Shown: piece after piece, positions 9,796-18,033 of the stretch
Layout: the number at the start of each line of letters is the position of its first letter
Numbering within the stretch: the stretch's first letter is position 1
Assembly: GCF_026810505.1 (NCBI RefSeq)
Contig: NZ_CP101750.1
Coordinates: 8,730,515-8,794,514, forward strand
From: Streptomyces sp. Je 1-369
Lineage (GTDB): Bacteria; Actinomycetota; Actinomycetes; Streptomycetales; Streptomycetaceae
Length of the DNA: 64,000 nucleotides
Reading direction: 5' to 3'
The notes under the pieces: model-generated
Told to the model about the DNA's origin: nothing
Databases searched by the model: none
What the model saw: only the letters and a program-made list of their open reading frames with translations
Program-made: the position numbers and the translations under genes

Positions 9796-9959
9796 CAGTA
9801 GGTCAGCCCGAGCGAGAGGCCGCTGGTGATGTGGTGCGCGAGCAGCACCGCGGTGGCGGCCAGGACCACCCACCACACCCCGAGCACCACCGCGGGGGAC
9901 CGCTCCCGGTACAGGGCGGCCAGCCCGGCGAGGAGCCCGGCGAAGATCAGGGTGTCCAT
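9795..9959 (-). CDS. small membrane protein of the DUF5993 type, partner of the DsbB-like protein
   Basis: 54 aa beginning MDTLIFAGLLAGLAALY. A longer start (MRAM...) three codons upstream is possible. It has two hydrophobic helices and the ending HHITSGLSLGLTY that I associate with DUF5993 proteins. It lies directly upstream of, and overlaps by one base, the DsbB-like gene. That conserved pairing suggests a role in the same membrane thiol-redox system, but no reaction is known. Confidence 0.6.
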   Translation of the reverse strand: MDTLIFAGLLAGLAALYRERSPAVVLGVWWVVLAATAVLLAHHITSGLSLGLTY

Positions 9960-10114
9960 GGCGCGCATCGTAGGAAGAGCCGCCGCCCGCACGGCCGGCC
10001 GCCACGCGCACGGCCGGTGCTCTACCTCCCAACGGACCAGCCCCCCCCCGCCCGCGGCGCCCGCAGCCCGTTATCGGGTTGCCGCCGCCCGGTCCGGCCG
10101 GGTAGGAAGCTCGC

Positions 10115-10642
10115 ATGCTCCAGGGCCGCACGGTCGCACTCCGGGCCCGGCACCCGCAGGACATCCCCCTGCTGCAGGCCGGTCTCTACGACGACGTCGC
10201 CACCCACGCGCGCGCTGATGCCCGCCCGTGGCGGCCGATCGTCCCCGGCTCCGGGGACACGCACTTCGCGGTGGACGACACCGAGCAGCGCCACGCCGCC
10301 TTCTCCGTGGTGGAGCGGGAGGGCGGCACGCTGCTGGGCGCCGCGGGCCTGTGGCACATCGACACCCACAACCGCACCGCGCACCTGGGCCTGGCCCTGC
10401 TGCCGGCCGCCCGCGGCCAGGGCCGGGGCGGCGACGCGGTCGCGGTGCTGTGCCACTACGCCTTCGTCGTACGCGGCCTGCAGCGGCTGCAGATCGAGAC
10501 GCTCGCGGACAACACCGCGATGCTGCGCTGCGCCGAGCGCAACGGCTTCGTGCGCGAGGGCGTGCTGCGCTCCTCGGCCTGGGTGATGGGCCGCTTCGCG
10601 GACGAGGTGGTACTCGGCCTCCTGGCCCAGGACTACCGCTGA
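10115..10642 (+). CDS. GNAT family N-acetyltransferase (RimJ/RimL-like)
   Basis: 175 aa with a ribosome site (AGGAAG) upstream of ATG. The fold is recognisable from LQGRTVALRARHPQDIPLL at the start, the acetyl-CoA pyrophosphate loop region LLPAARGQGRGGDAVAVL near residue 100, and NTAMLRCAERNGFVREGVLR near the end. This end is typical of RimJ/RimL-type acetyltransferases. These acetylate protein N-termini or small amines; the substrate here is unknown. It converges with the frameshifted membrane gene next to it. Confidence 0.85.
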   Translation: MLQGRTVALRARHPQDIPLLQAGLYDDVATHARADARPWRPIVPGSGDTHFAVDDTEQRHAAFSVVEREGGTLLGAAGLWHIDTHNRTAHLGLALLPAARGQGRGGDAVAVLCHYAFVVRGLQRLQIETLADNTAMLRCAERNGFVREGVLRSSAWVMGRFADEVVLGLLAQDYR

Positions 10643-10657
10643 CAGGCCCTCAGGCCC

Positions 10658-11279
10658 TCAGGCGGTGGCGGCATGGGTCGGCCGGCGCCGGGCGGCCCAC
10701 CGTGTCAGCAGCAGTGAACACAGCGCGGCGAACGCGCACCACGTGGAGACGTACTCGCTGCGCCACAGCACGAAGCACACCGCCGCGCCCGCCGCGACCA
10801 GCACGCCGAACAGGACCAGGGCCCGCTCGCCGGACAGGAGCAGGGAGCCGACGGTGGCCAGCAGGTAGCCGGCCACCAGCAGCCCGGCCTGCGGCAGTCC
10901 CAGCGAGTAGCCGACGGTGTGCCCGCGGATCTCGGCGCCGACCGGGCGCGTCGCCAGCGCGTACGCGAGGGCCGCCGCCGTCGCCGTCCCCGCCGCCAGT
11001 GGGACGAGCAGGCGGCGCCGGGCCGTGGGCGCCGCCGCGCACCAGACGGCCACCGGCACCCACAGTGCCAGCACCGGCAGTGCGATGACGGCCCAGGCCA
11101 GGGTGGCGGGGCCGGTGCCGCCAGATTGCGGCCTCGACGATCTGGTGGGCGCCCAGCAGCAGCGGCAGCGCGGCCAGCGGCAGGTCGCGGGGGCGGTGCG
11201 CCGCCAGGCTCACCGAGACGAGGCCCACCGCCGCGATGCCCGTTCCCGCCGCGAGATCGGCGGTGGCACTCCAGCACAT
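10658..11279 (-). pseudogene. DUF6629-like multi-helix membrane protein, interrupted by a frameshift
   Basis: The N-terminal part (MCWSATADLAAGTGIAAVG to GAHQIVEAAIW) is read from 11279. The remainder (AWAVIALPVLALWVPV to the stop at 10658) is in another frame. Joining the two near 11121, right after the TGG of EAAIW, restores a continuous ~205-aa protein with six or seven hydrophobic helices like Streptomyces DUF6629 proteins. One base appears lost (or two gained). This is either a genuine inactivation or a sequencing error in a GC-rich run. No function is known for the family. Confidence 0.65.
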
Positions 11280-11523
11280 GACAGCAACGCTAGGGCCGCC
11301 CCGGCACCGGAGCGCGTCATGCGTGTCATGTGCGCCGTGGGCGCCGTGTGCGTCATGTGCACGGATGGAAGTGTCAGCCCAGCCGGCTGTGGAGGGCCGC
11401 GGCGCCGACGGACAGCACGAGGAAACCCGTCAGGATCAGCGTGCCGGTGCCCGTGTGCAGGGCACGTTCCTGTTCGGCGTGTTTCCTCTGCAACTCGGGT
11501 GCGCCTGACCAGTCTTCGTACCC
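11280..11523. other. intergenic region with a possible remnant
   Basis: No convincing gene. On the minus strand a 48-codon open stretch ends at about 11374 and encodes one hydrophobic helix (TLILTGFLVLSVGAAAL). It has only a TTG as possible start and no clear ribosome site. It may be a short membrane peptide or a remnant. Confidence 0.3.
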
Positions 11524-12267
11524 TCAAACCTCACCGGCACCGGTCTGGGCGGCGGGGGCGGGTCCGGCGTGGAGGATGTCGCGGGCCTGTTCGGCGGCGC
11601 GGGCGGTGCTTTCGGAGACGAAGTCCAGGAACCGGGCGATGTTCTCCAGGCGGGTGGCGGCGGGCGTGCCGGGGCGCAGGACGGGGACACCCTGGCGTGC
11701 GGTGGCCACGACCTGGGCGGTGGCGCGGGCGGTGGCCATCATGGACTGGTAGTAGACGTCGTCGTCGACGACGTAGCGCTCGCGCCGGCCCTCGCCGCGC
11801 TCCCGGCGCACGAAGCCCTGGCTCTCCAGGAAGGCGATCGCCTTGGAGACGGCGGCCGGGCTGACCTGGAGGTGCTGGACGAGCTCGGCCGCGGTGAGGC
11901 TGCCGGAGTCGGTGAGGACGAGGGCGGCCACCACCCGGGACATCATCGTGGGCATGCCCGAGCCGATCATGACGGTGGTGAACACCTCCTCGTAGGCGCG
12001 TACTTCACCGGCGTCGCGCCCGTGCGGCTGCGGGGGTGTGCGCGGGGTGCGGGGCGCGCTCCGTGTGCGGCGGTGGGCACGGTGCTCGGTGGCGCGGTGG
12101 GCGACGTCGGCGCGGTAGCCGGCCGGGCCGCCGTTGCGCGTCACCTCGCGGGTGATCGTCGAGGTCGGCCGCTCCAGGCGCCGGGCGATCTCGGCGTAGG
12201 CGAGGTTGTCGGCAAGCCCCAGGGCGATCTGGCGGCGTTCCTGCTGGGTGAGTCTGCCTCCCGGCAT
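11524..12267 (-). CDS. GbsR/MarR-type transcriptional regulator with N-terminal IS30-like HTH
   Basis: 247 aa from MPGGRLTQQERR. Residues 1-50 form an HTH_38/IS30-type helix-turn-helix (IALGLADNLAYAEIARRLERP). After a basic linker, a winged-helix GbsR/MarR-like domain follows (ELVQHLQVSPAAVSKAIAFLESQGFVRRE, with the wing RRERYVV). The C-terminal helical tail probably mediates dimerisation. The gene is divergent from the DUF4097-DrrA-DrrB exporter operon, across a 276-nt intergenic region with two matching 13-nt palindromes, so it is likely the repressor of that operon. The double-HTH architecture is found next to such exporters in other streptomycetes. Confidence 0.8.
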   Translation of the reverse strand: MPGGRLTQQERRQIALGLADNLAYAEIARRLERPTSTITREVTRNGGPAGYRADVAHRATEHRAHRRTRSAPRTPRTPPQPHGRDAGEVRAYEEVFTTVMIGSGMPTMMSRVVAALVLTDSGSLTAAELVQHLQVSPAAVSKAIAFLESQGFVRRERGEGRRERYVVDDDVYYQSMMATARATAQVVATARQGVPVLRPGTPAATRLENIARFLDFVSESTARAAEQARDILHAGPAPAAQTGAGEV

Positions 12268-12351
12268 CGGCGGTCTCCTTCGTGGCCGGGGCCGGTGTCG
12301 GGCCCGCGGTGGTCGGCGAACGCCGCCGACTATAGCGTTCACGCCCATCTC

Positions 12352-12364
12352 ATTGCAATGCAAT
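12352..12364. promoter_or_regulatory. operator candidate 1 (RTTGC-AAY-GCAAY)
   Basis: ATTGCAATGCAAT: arms ATTGC and GCAAT around a central AAT. It has the same architecture as the site at 12435-12447 and lies between the GbsR-like regulator and the DUF4097/ABC operon. Confidence 0.6.
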
Positions 12365-12434
12365 GGGGTGGGGGTTGTTGCGTTAAGCGTGAGCCCATTG
12401 CTTCAACTTCCCCGCATCCACCTGCAATTATGGG

Positions 12435-12447
12435 GTTGCAACGCAAC
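12435..12447. promoter_or_regulatory. operator candidate 2 (RTTGC-AAY-GCAAY)
   Basis: GTTGCAACGCAAC: arms GTTGC and GCAAC around AAC. It begins 83 nt (about eight helical turns) from operator candidate 1 and ~97 nt before the DUF4097 start. A further half-site (ATGCAACG) lies near 12470. Confidence 0.6.
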
Positions 12448-12543
12448 AAGTTCGTTGTCAGATCAGTGAATGCAACGTAGCGTTTCTGTCATCGGAAAGC
12501 GCGGGCCGCACGGGGCACGCGACACCGGACCAAGGAGCACACG

Positions 12544-13212
12544 ATGCAGAAGTTCGACACCCCCGCCGCCGTCCGCACCGTCCTGGACATCCCCGCGGGC
12601 CGCATCCAGTTCATCGCCGCCGACCGCACCGACACCACCGTCGAGATCCGGCCCGCCGACCCCACCCGCGGCCGCGACGTGCAGGCGGCCGAGCAGACCC
12701 ACGTCGCCTACGCCGACGGCGTCCTGCGCATCCAGGCCCCCGAGGCCAAGAACCGCCTCCTGGGCAGCACCGGTTCCGTCGAGGTCACCGTCCAGCTGCC
12801 CGCGGGATCCGGCGTCCGGGCCACGTCCTCCGCCGCCGAGTTCCGCGGCGTGGGACGCCTGGGCGAGGTCGCCTTCGACGGCGGCCACGGCTCGGTCAAG
12901 CTGGACGAGGCCACCAGCGCCCGCCTGACCGGCCTCGACGCGGACATCTGGGTCGGCCGCCTGAACGACGGCGGCGAGATCCGCACCCTGCGCGGCGACG
13001 TGCACATCGCCGAGGCCGTGCGCGGCGCGCTCGCACTGAGCACCGAGCAGGGCGACATCACCGTCACCGCCGCCCGCGGAGTCAGCGCCGCCATGGACGC
13101 CGGCACCTCCTACGGCCGCATCGACAACGCGCTGTACAACACCGGCGGCGCGCCCGCCCTGACCATCAAGGCCACCGTCGCCCAGGGCGACATCACCGCC
13201 CGCAGTCTCTGA
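12544..13212 (+). CDS. DUF4097-family beta-strand repeat protein
   Basis: 222 aa (MQKFDTPAAVRTVLDIPAG). It is built of short beta strands with Gly/Asp/Thr turns (for example VQLPAGSGVRATSSAAEFRG), the pattern of DUF4097 putative adhesin-like proteins. There is no signal peptide, so it is probably cytoplasmic or membrane-peripheral. It leads an operon with the DrrA/DrrB-like ABC exporter and faces a GbsR-like regulator. Proteins of this family are often encoded with exporters of this type; their role there is unknown. Confidence 0.75.
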   Translation: MQKFDTPAAVRTVLDIPAGRIQFIAADRTDTTVEIRPADPTRGRDVQAAEQTHVAYADGVLRIQAPEAKNRLLGSTGSVEVTVQLPAGSGVRATSSAAEFRGVGRLGEVAFDGGHGSVKLDEATSARLTGLDADIWVGRLNDGGEIRTLRGDVHIAEAVRGALALSTEQGDITVTAARGVSAAMDAGTSYGRIDNALYNTGGAPALTIKATVAQGDITARSL

Positions 13213-13286
13213 CCCCGGGCCCCCTTCCCCCCTTCTGGCTTCCCCTCTTCTCCCTCCGCGGCCCCCGACACGAAGGAGCTCACCTC

Positions 13287-14246
13287 ATGACCGGCTTGGC
13301 CATCGCGGCACACGGGCTGCGCAAGTCCTACGGCGACAAGACCGTCCTGGACGGCATCGACCTGAGCGTCCCGGAAGGAACGGTCTTCGCCCTGCTGGGC
13401 CCCAACGGCGCCGGCAAGACCACCGCCGTCAAAATCCTCTCCACGCTCGTCCGCGCCGACGCCGGTGAGCTGTACGTCGCCGGCCACGACCTCGCCCACC
13501 AGGCCCAGGCCGCCCGCGCCTCGATCGGCGTCACCGGCCAGTTCTCCGCCGTCGACGGCCTGATCACCGGCGAGGAGAACATGCTCCTCATGGCGGACCT
13601 GCACCATCTGCCCCGGCGCGAGGGACGGTGGGTGGCCGCCGAACTCCTGGAACGCTTCGACCTCGTGGCGGCCGCGAAGAAACCCGCCGCCACCTACTCC
13701 GGCGGCATGAAACGCCGCCTGGACATCGCCATGACCCTGGTCGGCAGCCCCCGGATCATCTTCCTCGACGAACCCACCACCGGCCTGGACCCCCGCTCCC
13801 GCCACACCATGTGGGGCATCATCCGCGAACTGGTCACCGGCGGGGTGAGCGTCTTCCTCACCACCCAGTACCTGGAAGAGGCCGACGAACTCGCCGACCG
13901 CATCGCCGTACTCGACGACGGGAAGATCGCCGCCGAGGGCACCGCCCAGGAGCTGAAGCGCCTCGTCCCCGGCGGGCACGTGCGCCTGCGCTTCACCGAC
14001 CCGGCCGCCCACCGCGCCGCCGCCGCGTCCCTGTCCGAGGCCGTCAGCGACGAGGAGGCCCTCACCCTCCAACTCCCCAGCGACGGCAGCCAGCGCGCCC
14101 TGCGCGCCCTGCTTGACCGCCTCGACCTGGCCGGCGTCGAGGCCGACGAACTGACCGTGCACACCCCCGACCTGGACGACGTCTTCTTCGCCCTCACCGC
14201 CCACACCACCCCCCGGCCCGCCCCCGCCAAGGAGACCGTCCGATGA
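13287..14246 (+). CDS. daunorubicin-resistance-type ABC transporter ATPase (DrrA-like)
   Basis: 319 aa. Walker A LGPNGAGKTTAVKIL near residue 40, ABC signature TYSGGMKRRLDIA near 140, and Walker B IIFLDEPTTGLDP near 160 are all intact. The D-loop/H-loop region TTQYLEEADEL follows, with the DrrA-type C-terminal extension. It powers export of a hydrophobic drug or metabolite. The last 4 nt overlap the permease start. It is ~26 kb from the PKS, so it could export the polyketide, but the local GbsR-like regulator suggests an independent stress or drug response. Confidence 0.9.
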   Translation: MTGLAIAAHGLRKSYGDKTVLDGIDLSVPEGTVFALLGPNGAGKTTAVKILSTLVRADAGELYVAGHDLAHQAQAARASIGVTGQFSAVDGLITGEENMLLMADLHHLPRREGRWVAAELLERFDLVAAAKKPAATYSGGMKRRLDIAMTLVGSPRIIFLDEPTTGLDPRSRHTMWGIIRELVTGGVSVFLTTQYLEEADELADRIAVLDDGKIAAEGTAQELKRLVPGGHVRLRFTDPAAHRAAAASLSEAVSDEEALTLQLPSDGSQRALRALLDRLDLAGVEADELTVHTPDLDDVFFALTAHTTPRPAPAKETVR

Positions 14247-15019
14247 GCTCCCTCTCCCTCGCCGTGCGCGACTCCTCCACGATGCTGCGCCGCAACCTCC
14301 TGCACGCCCGCCGCTACCCCTCGCTCACCCTCAACCTGCTGATGACCCCGGTCATGCTGTTGCTGCTGTTCGTCTACATCTTCGGCGACACCATGAGCGC
14401 CGGCGCGGGCCGCTCCGCCTACACCGCCTACATCGTGCCCGGCATCCTGCTGATGACCATCGGCTCCACCGTCATCGGCACCGCCGTCTCCATCTCCACC
14501 GACATGAACGAGGGCATCATCGCCCGCTTCCGCACCATGGCCATCCACCGCGGCTCCATCCTCTTCGGCCATGTCGTCGGCAGCGTCCTGCAGATCCTCA
14601 TCAGCGTCGTCCTGGTCGGCGCCGTCGCCGTGGCGATGGGTTTTCGCTCCACCGACGCCACCGTCCGGGAATGGCTCGCGGCCTTCGGCCTGCTCGCCCT
14701 GGTCGCGCTGGCCTTCACCTGGATCGCGGTCGGCATGGGCCTGGGCAGCCCCAACGCGGAGGCGGCCGGCAACAACGCCATGCCGCTGATCCTGCTGCCG
14801 CTCATCTCCAGCGCCTTCGTCCCGCTGCACTCGATGCCGGGCTGGTTCCAGCCGATCGCCGAGTACCAGCCCTTCACACCCGCCATCGAGACCCTGCGCG
14901 GCCTGCTCCTGGGCACCTCGATCGGCAACAACGGCTGGCTCGCGCTGGGCTGGTGCCTGGCCCTGACCGTGCTGGGCTACTGCTGGTCCACCGCCCAGTT
15001 CAACCGCGACCCCAAGTAA
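14243..15019 (+). CDS. ABC-2 type transporter permease (DrrB-like)
   Basis: 258 aa. Six hydrophobic segments are visible, starting with LTLNLLMTPVMLLLLFVYIFG. It has the family stretch YIVPGILLMTIGSTVIGTAV and the ABC-2 motif AFVPLHSMPGWFQPIAEYQP near the C-terminus. It is the membrane half of the exporter, translationally coupled (ATGA overlap) to the DrrA-like ATPase. Confidence 0.9.
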   Translation: MSSLSLAVRDSSTMLRRNLLHARRYPSLTLNLLMTPVMLLLLFVYIFGDTMSAGAGRSAYTAYIVPGILLMTIGSTVIGTAVSISTDMNEGIIARFRTMAIHRGSILFGHVVGSVLQILISVVLVGAVAVAMGFRSTDATVREWLAAFGLLALVALAFTWIAVGMGLGSPNAEAAGNNAMPLILLPLISSAFVPLHSMPGWFQPIAEYQPFTPAIETLRGLLLGTSIGNNGWLALGWCLALTVLGYCWSTAQFNRDPK

Positions 15020-15022
15020 CCC

Positions 15023-15054
15023 CCCGCCCGCGTGCCCTTCGGTGCGCGGGCGGG
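15023..15054. terminator. bidirectional GC-rich hairpin between convergent genes
   Basis: CCCGCCCGCG (15023-15032) pairs with CGCGGGCGGG (15045-15054) across a 12-nt loop containing TTCG. It lies between the DrrB-like stop (15019) and the end of the convergent YdeI-like gene (15066). Confidence 0.6.
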
Positions 15055-15065
15055 CGGTCCGGGGG

Positions 15066-15512
15066 CTAGGCGAACGCCTCGTCGCGCAGCGTCGCCACCG
15101 CCTTCTCGATGCGCCGCCGGCGCGTCTCGGGCTTCTTCGCGCTCTCGATGGCGTGCACGTGTGCCCGCTTGCGGCTGGGTGACAGCCGGTCGTACACCTT
15201 GCGGGCGATCGCATCGGCGTCCAGCGCCTGGGTGAAGTCCTCCGGCTCGACCAGGACGCGGGGCTCGGTGTCCAGGGCGAGGTCGACCTCGACCTCCTCG
15301 CCGGTCTCGACCCCGGCCGCCTCCCGGTTGGCCTTGCTGAAGCCGATCAGGTGGCGGCCGCGCATGATGGCCAGCCGGCTGTTCCAGGAGTGCCCGTTGA
15401 TGGTGATGGTCACGGCCGGCCGTTTGCCTCCGTCGAGCTTCTCCACGACCTCCGGAGGAACTTCCAGGCCCCGCATGGGCTCGGGAGGCTCGACGTAGGT
15501 TCGGAACTTCAT
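15066..15512 (-). CDS. DUF1905/YdeI-type (OmpD-associated) protein
   Basis: 148 aa. The second of two adjacent ATGs is preferred because AGGAG lies 6 nt before it. The N-terminal DUF1905 beta-barrel shows VTINGHSWNSRLAIMRGRHLIGFSKANR. The C-terminal YdeI-like helical region is KRAHVHAIESAKKPETRRRRIEKAVATL. The family is annotated as bacteriocin-protection or OmpD-associated, but no biochemical role is established. It is transcribed alone and converges on the ABC exporter operon. Confidence 0.75.
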   Translation of the reverse strand: MKFRTYVEPPEPMRGLEVPPEVVEKLDGGKRPAVTITINGHSWNSRLAIMRGRHLIGFSKANREAAGVETGEEVEVDLALDTEPRVLVEPEDFTQALDADAIARKVYDRLSPSRKRAHVHAIESAKKPETRRRRIEKAVATLRDEAFA

Positions 15513-15600
15513 CATCTGCTCCTGTCGAAGTGAGTGACCGTGCTGGGTCACATCCTGACCGGGGCGGGGCCCCTGGGGGCAGGGATCGGCGCCATCCGTG

Positions 15601-15628
15601 TGGCGGCAGACGGATGGCGGCAGACGGA
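15601..15628. repeat. two tandem 14-nt units (TGGCGGCAGACGGA) plus degenerate copies
   Basis: Two perfect head-to-tail copies, followed to ~15656 by shorter degenerate units (GGCAGACGG, GGCAGGCGG). They fill the 171-nt gap between two minus-strand genes. Confidence 0.7.
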
Positions 15629-15683
15629 AGGCAGACGGCAGGCAGGCGGCAGGCGGCCCGGGGAACGCGGCCCGCGGAACGCG

Positions 15684-16292
15684 TCAGCCGAAGTCCGGCT
15701 TGCGGTCCCGCGTGCGCTTGAGTTCGAAGAACCCGTCCGTCGCGGTGACCAGCAGCACCCCGTCCCACAGCCTGGCCGCGGCCTCGCCGCGCGGCACCGG
15801 GGTCACCACAGGACCGAAGAACGCGTTGCCGTCCACGGCGATCACCGGGGTGCCCACGTCGTAGCCGACCCGGTCCATGCCGGCGTGGTGCGAGGCGCGC
15901 AGCGCCGTGTCGTACTCGGTCGAGTCCATCGCCGCGGCCAGCTCCGCATCCAGCCCGGCCGCTCCCAGCGCCGCCTCCAGGGTGGCCCGGTCCTTGGGCG
16001 CCTTCTCGTGGTGGTAGCGCAGGCCCAGTTCGGTGTAGAGGCGGCCCAGCACCTGGGGCCCGTACTTCTGCTCGGCGGCGATACACACCCGCACCGGCCC
16101 GAAGCCCAGCCCCACCCGGTACTTGTGCGGCACGTCGCGCCCCTCGTTCAGGACGGCCAGGCTCATCACGTGCCAGCGGACACTGATCGGCCGCAGCTCC
16201 TGCACCTCGTTGATCCACCGCGAGGCGATCCACGCCCACGGGCACTGCGGGTCGAACCAGAAGTCGACGGCGCTCACGCTCTCCCCGGACAC
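15684..16292 (-). CDS. DsbA-family protein, mycothiol-dependent nitroreductase (Rv2466c)-like
   Basis: 202 aa from a GTG with GGGAGG 6 nt upstream. The thioredoxin-like active site is FWFDPQCPWAW near residue 10; the second cysteine of the CPWC motif of Rv2466c is Ala here. The helical insertion (VLNEGRDVPHKYR to LGLRYHH) and the cis-Pro region (VGTPVIAVDGNAFFGPVV) follow the family. It probably reduces or conjugates small substrates with mycothiol. It lies 41 nt downstream of hemG on the same strand. Confidence 0.8.
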   Translation of the reverse strand: MSGESVSAVDFWFDPQCPWAWIASRWINEVQELRPISVRWHVMSLAVLNEGRDVPHKYRVGLGFGPVRVCIAAEQKYGPQVLGRLYTELGLRYHHEKAPKDRATLEAALGAAGLDAELAAAMDSTEYDTALRASHHAGMDRVGYDVGTPVIAVDGNAFFGPVVTPVPRGEAAARLWDGVLLVTATDGFFELKRTRDRKPDFG

Positions 16293-16333
16293 GCCGGCCT
16301 CCCTTCCCTCGCCATCGTGGACCTCTCTCCCGG

Positions 16334-17797
16334 TCACGCGGGGCCGGCCAAGGTGGTGGTGCGCAGCTCGCCGAGCACCTCCTCGGCGGCTTTGAGGGCG
16401 CCGGCCACGCACTGGCCGACCCCGACCCCGTCGTAGGCGGCGCCGCACACCGCGAGGCCGGGCTGGGCGGCGACCCCGGCCCGGATGCGCGCCACCCGCT
16501 CCAGATGCCCCACCGTGTACTGCGGCACCGCCCTCTCCCACCGGCTCACCCGGGAGGCCAGCGGCGTGCCGCTCACCCCGGTGACCTCGGCGAGTTCGGC
16601 GGCGGCGAGCGCGACGAGGTCGGCCTCGTCGCGGGCCAGCAGGTCCTCGCCGCCGCTGCCGCCGCCCTGGCAGCGCACGATGTCCACCTCGCCCGCCAGG
16701 TGCGGCCACTTCATGGTGGAGAACGTGACCACCTTCATCGCCCGCCCGTCCACCGCCGGCACCCGGTAGCCGCTGTGCCCCAGGCCGCGTACCGCATCAA
16801 GTGCCCTACGGGGAAAGGCGAGCGTGACGATGACGGAACCGGCGTGGGGGATCTCGGCGAGCGCGGTGGTGGCCCGGCCGGTCCCGGGAAGGCCGGCGAG
16901 CAGCGGGCCGGCCTGCGCCGCGGGCACGGCGACGATGACGGCGTCCGCGTCGAGGTGCTCGTCCCCGGCGGCGCCGTGCACGCTCACCCGCCAGCCGTCC
17001 TCGCGGCGTTCGAGCCCGCGCACCCTGCTCCCGGTGCGCACGGCCGAGCCGGGCGAGGCGGCGAGCAGGCCGTCCGCGAGGACCTGCGGCAGCGAGCCGA
17101 GCCCGCCGGTCAGGGTGGAGATGCCGGTGGTGGGCTCCTGCCCCGGCGGCAGCGGCTCCGGCAGCAGCGCGCCCGCCGCTTGTGCCAGCGAGGCGCGCCG
17201 CCGGGAGGCGCTCACCAGCGGGGTGAGGGTGGCCTCGAAGGACAGCTCGTCGGCGCGCCCGAAGTAGGCGTCCGACAGGAACGGGTCCACCAGGCGCTCC
17301 ACGACCTCGCGGCCCAGGCGCCCGCCGACGACGTCCGCCACCGACCGGTCCTCCTCCCGCCCGGCCCGCGGCAGCGTCAGGTCCTCGCGGGCGCGGGCCA
17401 CGCCCTCCTCGGAGAGGATGCCGGACTTGGCGAGCTCGTCCAGGTCGCAGGGCACGCCCATGAACTGACGCTCCAGCGGCGGCCGCAGCCGGCCCCCGCT
17501 CCACACCGCCATCGACTTGGTGCCCGCCGCCACGACGCGCTCCTCCAGGCCGGCGGCCTTGAGCAGCCGGGCGGTCTTGGGACGCCGGGCGTACGTCGAC
17601 TCCGCGCCCTCGTCGATGACGACGCCCGCCAGCTCCGAGACGGCCAGCTGCCCGCCCAGCCGCCCGGCGCCCTCCAGGACGGTCACCCGCACCGGCTCCT
17701 CGCGCAGGAAGAACGCCGCCGCCAGGCCCGCGACGCCGCCCCCGACGACGACGACATGCGGAGCCGTGCCCGACCGAGCCATTCCGTTGTCCGCCAT
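16334..17797 (-). CDS. hemG: protoporphyrinogen/coproporphyrinogen III oxidase HemG/HemY type
   Basis: 487 aa from the ATG of MADNGMARSG. The FAD Rossmann motif is VVVVGGGVAGLAAAFFL. The mid-region LVDPFLSDAYFGRADELSFEATLTPL and the C-terminal VCGAAYDGVGVGQCVAGALKAA match Gram-positive HemG/HemY oxidases. In actinobacteria this enzyme oxidises coproporphyrinogen III in the coproporphyrin-dependent haem pathway. It is a normal full-length copy. It is followed 41 nt later by the DsbA-like gene on the same strand, so the two may be co-transcribed. Confidence 0.88.
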   Translation of the reverse strand: MADNGMARSGTAPHVVVVGGGVAGLAAAFFLREEPVRVTVLEGAGRLGGQLAVSELAGVVIDEGAESTYARRPKTARLLKAAGLEERVVAAGTKSMAVWSGGRLRPPLERQFMGVPCDLDELAKSGILSEEGVARAREDLTLPRAGREEDRSVADVVGGRLGREVVERLVDPFLSDAYFGRADELSFEATLTPLVSASRRRASLAQAAGALLPEPLPPGQEPTTGISTLTGGLGSLPQVLADGLLAASPGSAVRTGSRVRGLERREDGWRVSVHGAAGDEHLDADAVIVAVPAAQAGPLLAGLPGTGRATTALAEIPHAGSVIVTLAFPRRALDAVRGLGHSGYRVPAVDGRAMKVVTFSTMKWPHLAGEVDIVRCQGGGSGGEDLLARDEADLVALAAAELAEVTGVSGTPLASRVSRWERAVPQYTVGHLERVARIRAGVAAQPGLAVCGAAYDGVGVGQCVAGALKAAEEVLGELRTTTLAGPA

Positions 17798-18033
17798 ACG
17801 ACCTGCTCCTTCGTGGATACGGTGTCGCATCAGTTTTGAAGGGCTGCCGATAGTCTCGGTTGAGCGGGAGTGGATCGGGCAACCCTCCCGCAACCCGCCT
17901 TATTCCAGGGCGACTTGGCTGCCGCGACGGCGCTCGGGTGCACCCGATTCATCCTCCACCCGCCGTCAACCGGAGCGCTGGACATTACCGCTGCGCACAA
18001 CACACCCCGTGACAACATGAGGAGAGTGGTGGC

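Noticed and set aside
11374..11517. Minus-strand 48-codon frame with one hydrophobic helix
   Set aside because: Only a TTG start is available and no ribosome site was seen; reported only as intergenic content.
13287..15019. DrrA/DrrB-like exporter as the cluster's dedicated self-resistance pump
   Set aside because: It is ~24 kb from the PKS, has its own local regulator and operators, and is separated by haem and stress genes; the MMPL transporter is better placed.
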